DNA from: Gammaproteobacteria bacterium
Lineage (GTDB): Bacteria; Gemmatimonadota; Gemmatimonadetes; Longimicrobiales; Gaopeijiaceae
Reading direction: 5' to 3'
Assembly (NCBI GenBank): GCA_009843625.1
Contig: VYDD01000163.1
Coordinates: 1 to 9,720 of the forward strand
DNA length: 9,720 bases
The translations under genes and the position numbers were made by a program. The number at the start of each line of letters is the position of its first letter. The first letter of the stretch is position 1. This document shows positions 1 to 5,708 of this stretch, in pieces. The notes below the pieces were generated by a model. The model did no database searches, was not told where the DNA came from, and worked only from the letters and a program-made list of their open reading frames with translations.

Positions 1-924
1 GCGCCCGGACAGGCCGCCGGAACGGCCCTCATCTACGACCCGCGCTACCTCGATCACGTGCTCATTCGGCCGAACGGCTCCCGCCCGCCCGAGATCCCGG
101 AGCGGCTGGTGCGCATGCGGGCCGAGCTGGAGGCGCGCGGGCTCACCGAGGCGACCGTGCCCATCGCACCCACCGTCGATCCGCTGCTCCGCATCCGCGC
201 CCACCACACCGGCGAACACGTGGATTCGGTGCGCCAACTGGGCGTGAGCGCAAACGTGGCCGAACTCGCGGTGTCCGGCGCCCTGACCGGCGTGGACGTG
301 GTCGCCGAGGGCCGGGCGCGCAACGTCTTCTGCGCCATCCGACCTCCGGGGCACCACGCCAACAACACCGGCGCCGAAGAGGGCTTCTGCTACTACAGCA
401 ACGCGGCCATCGCGGCGAAGTACGCCCAGGAGATCCACGGTCATGAGAAGGTCCTGGTCATCGACTGGGACTACCACCACGGCAACGCGACCCAGAACGC
501 CTTCTACGACGACCCTTCGGTGCTCTTCTTCTCATCCCACGACTGGAACGCGTATCCCGGAACCGGCGATCCTTCGCTCGCCGGCGAGGGAGAGGGCACG
601 GGTCTGAACATCAACGTGCACCTGGACTGCGGCTCCAGCGATGCCGACATGCTGCGCTACTGGGATAACGCGCTCTCGCCCGCGGTGGCCGCCTTCGACC
701 CCGATTTCGTGATCGTCTCCGCCGGCTTCGACAGCCGCCGCGACGATCTGCTGGGATGCTTCGACCTCACCGACGACGCCTTCCGGCGCATGACGCGCAT
801 GGCGATGGACTACGCCGACAGCTGCTGCGAGGGGCGCCTGGTGTCGCTGCTCGAGGGCGGTTACAACCTGGACGGGACCGCGCTCGCCGCGGCGGCGCAC
901 GTGGAGACGCTGCTGGAGCACTGA
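1..924 (+). CDS. Histone deacetylase / acetylpolyamine amidohydrolase family enzyme (5' end outside window)
   Basis: This is a zinc-dependent deacetylase of the arginase/deacetylase fold. The frame is open from base 1; the segment around T8-V20 (TALIYDPRYLDHV) matches the first strand of the family, so only a short N-terminus is missing and the internal GTG at 58 is not the real start. The active site is complete: the tandem His of RPPGHHA (340-360), zinc ligands Asp (469-471) and His (475-477) in DWDYHHGN, the third zinc ligand Asp (730-732) in SAGFDSRRDD, and the transition-state Tyr (862-864) in EGGYN. The motifs resemble class II-type bacterial HDAC-like amidohydrolases. Known family members remove acetyl groups from proteins, polyamines or small molecules; the substrate here cannot be read from sequence. 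The gene ends in TGA and converges on the aminotransferase gene 55 nt away. Family assignment is secure, substrate is not. Confidence 0.93.
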   Translation, partial: APGQAAGTALIYDPRYLDHVLIRPNGSRPPEIPERLVRMRAELEARGLTEATVPIAPTVDPLLRIRAHHTGEHVDSVRQLGVSANVAELAVSGALTGVDVVAEGRARNVFCAIRPPGHHANNTGAEEGFCYYSNAAIAAKYAQEIHGHEKVLVIDWDYHHGNATQNAFYDDPSVLFFSSHDWNAYPGTGDPSLAGEGEGTGLNINVHLDCGSSDADMLRYWDNALSPAVAAFDPDFVIVSAGFDSRRDDLLGCFDLTDDAFRRMTRMAMDYADSCCEGRLVSLLEGGYNLDGTALAAAAHVETLLEH

Positions 925-979
925 CTCCGGTCCGCGGTCCGCGTCCCGTCCGTCGCCTGCGCGGGCGCTGGCGAGCGTT

Positions 980-2254
980 CTAGACCATCCGCGCCAGCAC
1001 CCCGAGCAGCCGGTCCACGTCCTCGCGGTTGTTGAACATCGCCACGGCGGCGCGCAGGAGCCTGCCTTCCTCCTGGAAGGTGATGGCGATGCCCTCGTCG
1101 GCGAGCGCCTTCGCCAGCGCTTCATGTTCCAGGCCGTGGTAGAAGCTGACTATGGGAGACGGATTGCGGGGAGGGGTGAACAGCTGCATCCCCAGCGCTT
1201 CCGCTCCGTCGCGCAGTTCGCCGGCCAGCGCGTGGGTGTGCCCGGCGATGCGATCCAGCCCCACCTCGGCCAGGAAGTCGAGCGCGGCCGCCATGGCGGC
1301 CACCGGACCGTTGGCCAGGCTCCCGTACTCGAATTTGCCGGCGCTGCTCCGCAGGCGGTAGCGATGCCCCGGCAGGGTCTCGGCCACCTGCCGGTGCCCG
1401 TAGCGGTCGGGCGCCATCCACTCAAGGTGCTCGCGGCGCACGAAGAAGGGCGCGCAGCCGAAGTCGGCGTGCAGCCACTTGTAGCCGTTTGCGCCGGCGA
1501 AGTCGACGCCCTCGTCCCGCAGGTTCACGGGGAAGGTGCCCAGCGCCTGGACGGCATCGGTGTAGAGATAGGCACCGTGTGCGTGCGCCAGTTCCGCGAG
1601 CGCGGGCAGATCGTGGCGGAAGCCGTTCCGGTTGGACACCCACGCCACGCTGACGCGCCGGGTGCGCCCGTCCGCCCGGTGCTCGATGCCCTCGGGGGTG
1701 CCCACGCCGTCGCGCGACGGCACCACACGCAGTTCGACCCCCATCTGCTGCTCGAGCTGCCGGTGGAGCACGTAGGTGGAGACGAAGTGCAGCTCGTCGA
1801 CCACGATGTTGTCGCCCTCGCGCCAGTCGAGCGCGCTCGCGACGATGTTCTCCGCGTCGGTCGTGGAATAGAGTAGGGCGACCTCATCCTCGTCGGCCCC
1901 GAACAACCCGGCGAACCCGGCGACGGCCCTCTGCCGCGGGGAAGGGCCGGATCCTCCACCCCGTCTCCGCATCTTGCCGTCCGCGTAGGCATACAGCGCG
2001 TCGCGCACCGGGATCGGGATGGGGCCGACGGAAGCCGTGTTGAGGTACGCGAGTTCCTCGGTCACGGGGAAGCTGGCGCGGACGCCGAGCGGGTCGTCGA
2101 GCGCGAGACTCGGGGGCGCGGAGCCGGACGATGGGGTGCCCGATGCGGATTCGGCCCCTTCGGCGATGCGGGCCGCCAGTCCTCCGGCGGGAAGCGCGGC
2201 CAGACCGGCGGCCGCGGTGGTGCGGATGAAGTTGCGGCGGTCGAGCGGCGTCAT
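980..2254 (-). CDS. Tat-exported class V aminotransferase-fold PLP enzyme
   Basis: The 424-residue protein belongs to the class V aminotransferase superfamily (isopenicillin-N epimerase / cysteine desulfurase relatives). The N-terminus DRRNFIRTTAAAG (5-17) followed by a hydrophobic Ala/Leu stretch is a twin-arginine signal, so the enzyme probably folds with PLP in the cytoplasm and is then exported. The catalytic domain runs from about residue 55 to the end. Visible PLP residues are Asp233 and Gln236 in YTDAVQALG and the Schiff-base Lys259 in ANGYKWLH; an N-terminal LNTASVGP (71-78) matches the substrate-side loop of the family. The start is supported by GGGGAGGAG four nt upstream of the ATG. 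It lies 119 nt downstream of the small secreted sorting-domain protein and may share its transcript. The reaction (epimerase, lyase, desulfurase or transaminase) cannot be told from sequence; no Cys-rich desulfurase loop is obvious. Confidence 0.9.
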   Translation of the reverse strand: MTPLDRRNFIRTTAAAGLAALPAGGLAARIAEGAESASGTPSSGSAPPSLALDDPLGVRASFPVTEELAYLNTASVGPIPIPVRDALYAYADGKMRRRGGGSGPSPRQRAVAGFAGLFGADEDEVALLYSTTDAENIVASALDWREGDNIVVDELHFVSTYVLHRQLEQQMGVELRVVPSRDGVGTPEGIEHRADGRTRRVSVAWVSNRNGFRHDLPALAELAHAHGAYLYTDAVQALGTFPVNLRDEGVDFAGANGYKWLHADFGCAPFFVRREHLEWMAPDRYGHRQVAETLPGHRYRLRSSAGKFEYGSLANGPVAAMAAALDFLAEVGLDRIAGHTHALAGELRDGAEALGMQLFTPPRNPSPIVSFYHGLEHEALAKALADEGIAITFQEEGRLLRAAVAMFNNREDVDRLLGVLARMV

Positions 2255-2271
2255 GCGGCTCCTCCCCTGAA

Positions 2272-2307
2272 GCAGTCGCCCGCATCAGTCGGGCGATGGC
2301 TGACTGC
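2272..2307 (-). promoter_or_regulatory. Nested inverted repeat in leader of the aminotransferase gene
   Basis: TCGCCCG (2276-2282) and CGGGCGA (2290-2296) form a perfect 7-bp stem with a 7-nt loop. An outer pair GCAGTC (2272-2277) / GACTGC (2302-2307) shares two bases with it, so an extended or alternative pairing is possible. The structure ends about 4 nt before the GGGGAGGAG ribosome-binding site of the gene at 980-2254. No T-run follows on the minus strand, so a standard terminator is unlikely. A leader hairpin or a protein operator fits better. The rest of 2255-2373 has only the terminator-like stem listed separately and no gene. Confidence 0.4.
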
Positions 2308-2355
2308 GACCCGCGAATCGGGCGCGGACAGGCTAATCGTAGGGTGGGGAAGAAG

Positions 2356-2371
2356 CTGCGGCCAGCCGCAG
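2356..2371 (-). terminator. Possible weak terminator after the small secreted protein
   Basis: CTGCGGC (2356-2362) and GCCGCAG (2365-2371) are perfectly complementary, giving a GC-rich stem of about 6 bp with a minimal loop, 2 nt after the TAG of the gene at 2374-2820. On the minus strand the stem is followed by a pyrimidine stretch (CTTCTTCCCC), not a true U-tract. It could slow or partly end transcription, protect the 3' end, or do neither. Confidence 0.35.
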
Positions 2372-2373
2372 GC

Positions 2374-2820
2374 CTACTTGGTCACGAACATCTTGATAAC
2401 GCTCGAGCGACCGTTCACCTCAAGGACGAGGAGATAGATCCCGGACGCAACCTGGTTGCCTTCGAGGTCGCGACCATCCCAGTAGGCTTCATAGTCCCCC
2501 GGTGTTTCGTACTCCATGTCGGACACGGGGAAGCCGTCGCTGCCCGGGTTGCGCAGGGCCGTGGGGGAGGCGACCAGCTGCTGGAGCACGTTGTAGATGC
2601 GAATCGACACGACGACCGGCTCCCCGCCCGAGAACAACTCGTCGCCCAACGAGAAGGGGATGCGGGTCTCCGGGTTGAACGGATTCGGATAGTTCTGACG
2701 CAACTCGAATCCGGGATTCTGCTGGCGTCCCCGATCACCCGTTTCCTGGGCCGAGGTAGGATCCAGACCAACGAGCGGGATGAGGAGGAGGCCTGTCAAG
2801 ACGCGTAGGAAGCGTCTCAT
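2374..2820 (-). CDS. Small secreted protein made of a FlgD/T9SS-type C-terminal sorting domain
   Basis: The 148-residue product has a signal peptide (basic MRRFLR, hydrophobic LLLIPLVGL, probable cleavage near residues 23-25 at TSAQ). After a short linker the mature part is essentially one beta-sandwich domain with the hallmarks of FlgD-Ig-like / type IX secretion C-terminal domains: QNYPNPFNPETRI (42-54), IRIYN (73-77), YWDGRDLEGNQVASGIY (113-129) and the terminal VIKMFVTK. In FCB bacteria this domain normally follows a large catalytic or adhesive region and serves as a sorting or anchoring tag; here it has no cargo. The ATG is set by GGAGGGG five nt upstream. The gene has its own promoter candidate and structured leader. 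Whether it is secreted to the surface, acts as a free cell-surface subunit, or is the remnant of a larger gene cannot be decided; the reading frame is intact and has a proper signal peptide and ribosome-binding site, which argues for a functional gene. Confidence 0.85.
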   Translation of the reverse strand: MRRFLRVLTGLLLIPLVGLDPTSAQETGDRGRQQNPGFELRQNYPNPFNPETRIPFSLGDELFSGGEPVVVSIRIYNVLQQLVASPTALRNPGSDGFPVSDMEYETPGDYEAYWDGRDLEGNQVASGIYLLVLEVNGRSSVIKMFVTK

Positions 2821-2832
2821 ATCAACCCCTCC

Positions 2833-2850
2833 GCACAGTTTTTTCTGTGC
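2833..2850 (-). promoter_or_regulatory. Perfect hairpin with A6 loop next to the Shine-Dalgarno site
   Basis: GCACAG (2833-2838) and CTGTGC (2845-2850) form a perfect 6-bp inverted repeat around T6 on the plus strand. The minus-strand mRNA therefore reads GCACAG-A6-CUGUGC and is followed directly by GGAGGGG and the ATG at 2820. It may be an mRNA hairpin in the leader that influences ribosome access, or a dyad operator. An A-rich loop is not the signature of a terminator in this orientation. Confidence 0.5.
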
Positions 2851-2874
2851 AGTAGCTTAGGAACGATAGCCCTC

Positions 2875-2887
2875 CCAGGCATCCTGG
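2875..2887 (-). promoter_or_regulatory. Short inverted repeat in the same leader
   Basis: CCAGG (2875-2879) and CCTGG (2883-2887) pair around a 3-nt loop. On the minus strand this hairpin follows a T6 run and lies between the predicted transcription start and the A6-loop hairpin. The order (T-run before the stem) rules out a terminator for minus-strand transcription. Function is unknown. Confidence 0.3.
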
Positions 2888-2913
2888 AAAAAATGAATCT
2901 GCACCACCACGGC

Positions 2914-2943
2914 ATGGTACGAGCGCCCCACCCTTTCTGTCAA
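2914..2943 (-). promoter_or_regulatory. Sigma70-like promoter for the small secreted protein
   Basis: On the minus strand a perfect TTGACA (2938-2943) is followed 18 nt later by TACCAT (2914-2919), which matches the -10 consensus at four of six positions including the first two and the last two. Transcription would begin near 2907, giving a leader of about 87 nt before the ATG at 2820 that contains two inverted repeats. The position, after selB has ended and before the next gene, supports an independent transcription unit. The remaining 2944-3041 holds only the small stem after selB. Confidence 0.5.
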
Positions 2944-3027
2944 CATCGACGGGCGCCGGCGTGGCGTACCTGGTTGCTTCGATAGGACACCGCTCAGGCT
3001 CGAAATGTTCAACTCGTCCGTCAGGCC

Positions 3028-3041
3028 GCGACAGGCGTCGC
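3028..3041 (-). other. Small hairpin immediately after the selB stop codon
   Basis: GCGAC (3028-3032) and GTCGC (3037-3041) form a perfect 5-bp stem with a 4-nt loop, directly abutting the TGA of selB. There is no downstream T-run, so it is at best a 3'-end-stabilising or weak termination structure. Confidence 0.3.
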
Positions 3042-4946
3042 TCAGCGGCTCGGACCCGGGCTGGCCGGCACTTCCCGCCCGCTGCCGCGCCGAACGGTGA
3101 CCCCGAGCCGGTCGAAGCAGGCGAGCAGAGGGAGCAGATGACGGCGGGTGACGGGCAGAACCTCGCGGAAGTCCGCGGGACCGAGGCCGGATCGGCCCAC
3201 GAGCCGTTCCTGAACGTCCCGTGCCCCCCGTTCGACCGCGTCTGCGTCGGCGAAGAAGTCGTCGTTCAACACGACGATGTCGCCGGCCTGTTCCATCAGC
3301 TTGAGGATGGGCCACAGGTCCGGATGGTCGCGGAGCGCGGCGGGAAGATCGCGGATGGAGGGCGGAGAGAGACCCGCAGCCCGGTATTGCTCCGCCAGGC
3401 GCGACCGCACGCCTTGCTGCTCCGCGGTGAGGGAGGGCGTGAAGCCGGGCATGCGCACCAGGTCGCGGCGGACCGCCAGTTCGCCCTTTTCCGCCAGGTG
3501 CGCGAGCAGGGCATCGGCCAGTTCCGCGCCTGCGCCGGGGGGCAGAGCCTCGCGGGCCTCGGCGAGCGGCATGCCGGGTCGGAGCGGCTGGGTTCGGTGG
3601 TAGCGGGCGACCTGGCGCCGGAGCAGGCGTCGGCCCTGCTCGGCCACGGTTCCGGAATAGAGCGCCCGGGCGGTCGCGAAGCCGGTCTCGTCCTCGCCGG
3701 AGGCGAGCGTCCCCGGTGGATCGCCGGTGCGGATGGGGAGTTCCTCGGCCGGGACGCCCGCCCACCCGGCCAAGTCGAGCACCGCCCGGCGGCGGAGGCC
3801 CCTGTCCGGTCCCACAATCGCCTCGAGCAGTTCACCCTCCCTGCCCCGCAGCCGCGTCCGCGGCGGCGGTGACGGCTCGGCCACGATGCCCCCGCCGATG
3901 GTGGTCATCGGCGAGTAGGAGCGCAGGACCACGTGGTCGCGCGCTCTCGCCACCAAGGGCGCCTCCAGCCGAAGCTGCGCCCACGCCACCTCACCCGCCT
4001 CCATCTCGGCACAGTCGAGCAGGAAGACCCGTGCCATCACCTCGGACGTCCCCAGGTGCACCCGCACCCGCTGGCCGCGCTCGATGGCCCAGGCGGTGTC
4101 CGGGAGTAGTTCGATGCGCGCGGTTACCCGGGCGGCGGCCACCCATGGAGCGGCGCCGACCACGACCTGTCCCCGCCCCACGGCCTCCCTGCCCACGCGG
4201 CCACCCACGAGGGCGACGGCCGTGCGCTCCCCCGCGCGCGCCGTCCGCACCGAGCGCCCGTGCACCTGCAGGCCGCGCACCCGCGCCGCCAGCCCGCCCG
4301 GCTCGAGCCTGACGCGCTGGTCGAGCGACAGCGACCCGGACCAGAGCGTGCCCGTCACCACGGTTCCGGTGCCGCGCACCGTGAAGACCCGGTCCACCGG
4401 CAGGCGCACGATGTCGTCGTCCAGGCGCGCGCGCGCCCTGGAACCCTCGCGCGCGAGCGCCGCCCGCAGCTCGTCCAGCCCGGCCCCGGTCACCGCGGAG
4501 GTCGGCACGATGGGCGCGTCCGCATGGGGCGTGCCGGCGAGCAGCTCGCGGACGTCGTCCAGCGCGAGTTCCAGCCACTCCTCCTCCACGAGGTCGATGC
4601 GGCTGAGCGCCACCACCACCCGCTCGACGCCGAGCAGGCGCACGATCGCCAGGTGCTCGCGCGTCTGCGGCATGGTAGCCTCGTCCGCCGCCACCACCAG
4701 CAGCACCAGGTCCATTCCGGTGGCGCCTGCCAGCATGTTGCGGATGAAGGACTCGTGGCCAGGGACGTCGACCACACCGAAGACCAGATCCTGGCTCACC
4801 GGGAGTTCGGCGAACCCGAGGTCGATGGTGATGCCGCGCCGCTTCTCCTCGGCCAGCCGGTCCGTGTCCACGCCGGTGAGCGCCTGGACGAGCGCGGTTT
4901 TGCCGTGGTCGATGTGCCCGGCGGTCCCGAGGATCAGCCTGCGCAC
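3042..4946 (-). CDS. selB: Selenocysteine-specific elongation factor SelB
   Basis: SelB brings selenocysteinyl-tRNA(Sec) to the ribosome at UGA codons marked by a SECIS hairpin. The 634-residue length is normal for bacterial SelB. The GTPase domain shows G1 GTAGHIDHGKT (7-17), the switch segment RRGITIDLGF (36-45), G3 DVPGHE (60-65) and a G5-like SAV (150-152). The G4 motif, usually N/T-K-x-D, reads SRID (115-118), an unusual substitution. EF-Tu-like beta-barrel domains 2-3 follow (about 180-355, with VFTVRGTGTVVTGT at 187-200). The C-terminal half has the winged-helix repeats that bind SECIS RNA, ending in the family-typical TRRHLLPLLACFDRLGVTVRR (600-620). The GTG start has GGGAGGG three nt upstream and lies 15 nt after recO, so the two are likely co-translated. 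No selA, selD or tRNA-Sec is visible in the window; the gene implies the organism uses selenocysteine. Confidence 0.95.
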   Translation of the reverse strand: MRRLILGTAGHIDHGKTALVQALTGVDTDRLAEEKRRGITIDLGFAELPVSQDLVFGVVDVPGHESFIRNMLAGATGMDLVLLVVAADEATMPQTREHLAIVRLLGVERVVVALSRIDLVEEEWLELALDDVRELLAGTPHADAPIVPTSAVTGAGLDELRAALAREGSRARARLDDDIVRLPVDRVFTVRGTGTVVTGTLWSGSLSLDQRVRLEPGGLAARVRGLQVHGRSVRTARAGERTAVALVGGRVGREAVGRGQVVVGAAPWVAAARVTARIELLPDTAWAIERGQRVRVHLGTSEVMARVFLLDCAEMEAGEVAWAQLRLEAPLVARARDHVVLRSYSPMTTIGGGIVAEPSPPPRTRLRGREGELLEAIVGPDRGLRRRAVLDLAGWAGVPAEELPIRTGDPPGTLASGEDETGFATARALYSGTVAEQGRRLLRRQVARYHRTQPLRPGMPLAEAREALPPGAGAELADALLAHLAEKGELAVRRDLVRMPGFTPSLTAEQQGVRSRLAEQYRAAGLSPPSIRDLPAALRDHPDLWPILKLMEQAGDIVVLNDDFFADADAVERGARDVQERLVGRSGLGPADFREVLPVTRRHLLPLLACFDRLGVTVRRGSGREVPASPGPSR

Positions 4947-4961
4947 GAGCCCTCCCGCGGT

Positions 4962-5705
4962 TCAGACAGCCTCGCCAACAACGCTCTCGAGAAAGGGAAA
5001 GGAGGGCAGCGGACGGGACCCGGAAATGTGATGGTGCACGTAGTTGCGCAGCACCCTCAGGTGCTGGGTGACGCGGTCGAGCCCGTCCACCGGTTCTCCC
5101 AGGAGAAGTGTCCTCAGCTGTTCCCGCGCGCGCGGCCCGATGCGGGGCGCCTCGGAGGCCGGCCCCGCGCAACGCGGGCAGCGCACCCCTCCCGCCGCAT
5201 GGTCCAGGCGGCCGACGGCGGCGGTGTCCAGTCCGTCCCCGCACGCCACGCATACGGCGAGTTCGGGAGCGTACCCCATCAACGATACCAACGCCCAGGC
5301 GCTGGCCAGGATGAGGACCGCGATCATCTCCGAAGGAGCCTCGGCCAGGCGTCCCAGCGACGCGTCGAGTCCCGCGAAGAGGGCCGCGCTCGGTTCCTCG
5401 CCGGCGTGGTGCAGCACCAGGTCCGCGAGCAGCGACGCCCCCGCGAACCGCCGCACGTCGCCGGCCAGCGCCCGGTGCGCGTGCATGACCGAGAACTCGC
5501 GATAGTTCTGGAGGTCCCGGTTGCTGCGGTAGTAGAGCACGAGAACCCCCGAGGAGAAGATCTCGGGAGGGGTTCCGCGCCTGCGCAGGCCCCGCGCCAT
5601 CACGCTCACCAGGCCTCGCTCGCGCGTGAAGAAGCGGAGAATCAGGCTGGTTTCGCTGAAGGGATGGGACTTGAGCAGGATGGCGCGCGTGGAAAGGAGC
5701 GACAT
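4962..5705 (-). CDS. recO: DNA repair protein RecO
   Basis: RecO anneals single strands and, with RecR (and RecF), loads RecA onto SSB-coated gaps in the RecFOR pathway. The 247 residues are of usual length. The N-terminal OB-fold begins with the typical TRAILLKSHPFSETSLIL (6-23) and RERGLVSVMARGLRR (28-42). A helical region follows, then a four-Cys zinc site: CVAC (152-155) and CPRC (176-179). The C-terminal RNYVHHHISGSRPLPSFPFL (220-239) is the conserved RecO tail. Its ATG lies 3 nt after the TAG of the upstream membrane-protein gene, in the string TAGAGGATG, so translation is probably coupled by re-initiation; the next gene downstream is selB. Identification rests on the Cys pairs, the tail motif and the length, and is firm. 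Confidence 0.94.
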   Translation of the reverse strand: MSLLSTRAILLKSHPFSETSLILRFFTRERGLVSVMARGLRRRGTPPEIFSSGVLVLYYRSNRDLQNYREFSVMHAHRALAGDVRRFAGASLLADLVLHHAGEEPSAALFAGLDASLGRLAEAPSEMIAVLILASAWALVSLMGYAPELAVCVACGDGLDTAAVGRLDHAAGGVRCPRCAGPASEAPRIGPRAREQLRTLLLGEPVDGLDRVTQHLRVLRNYVHHHISGSRPLPSFPFLESVVGEAV

Positions 5706-5708
5706 CCT

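Noticed and set aside
58..60. GTG at 58 as the start of the HDAC-family gene.
   Set aside because: The frame is open to base 1 and the codons before it encode the conserved first strand of the family, so the true start is outside the window.
965..978. Small stem (GCGCT-GGCG-AGCGT) between the convergent HDAC-family and aminotransferase genes as a shared terminator.
   Set aside because: The stem is only 4-5 bp and includes a G-U pair, with no T-run on either side.
2821..3041. tRNA-Sec or another small RNA gene between selB and the small secreted protein.
   Set aside because: Both strands were scanned for a T-arm (GTTCRANYC flanked by pairing bases), a UCA anticodon arm and a long variable arm; the TTCAACT near 3009 has no pairing flanks.
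3021..3044. SECIS-like arrangement: the selB stop UGA is followed at once by a 5-bp hairpin, with a second UGA six codons later.
   Set aside because: The stem is too short, the loop lacks the usual bulged-U/GU features of bacterial SECIS elements, and read-through would add only six residues after a complete SelB C-terminus.
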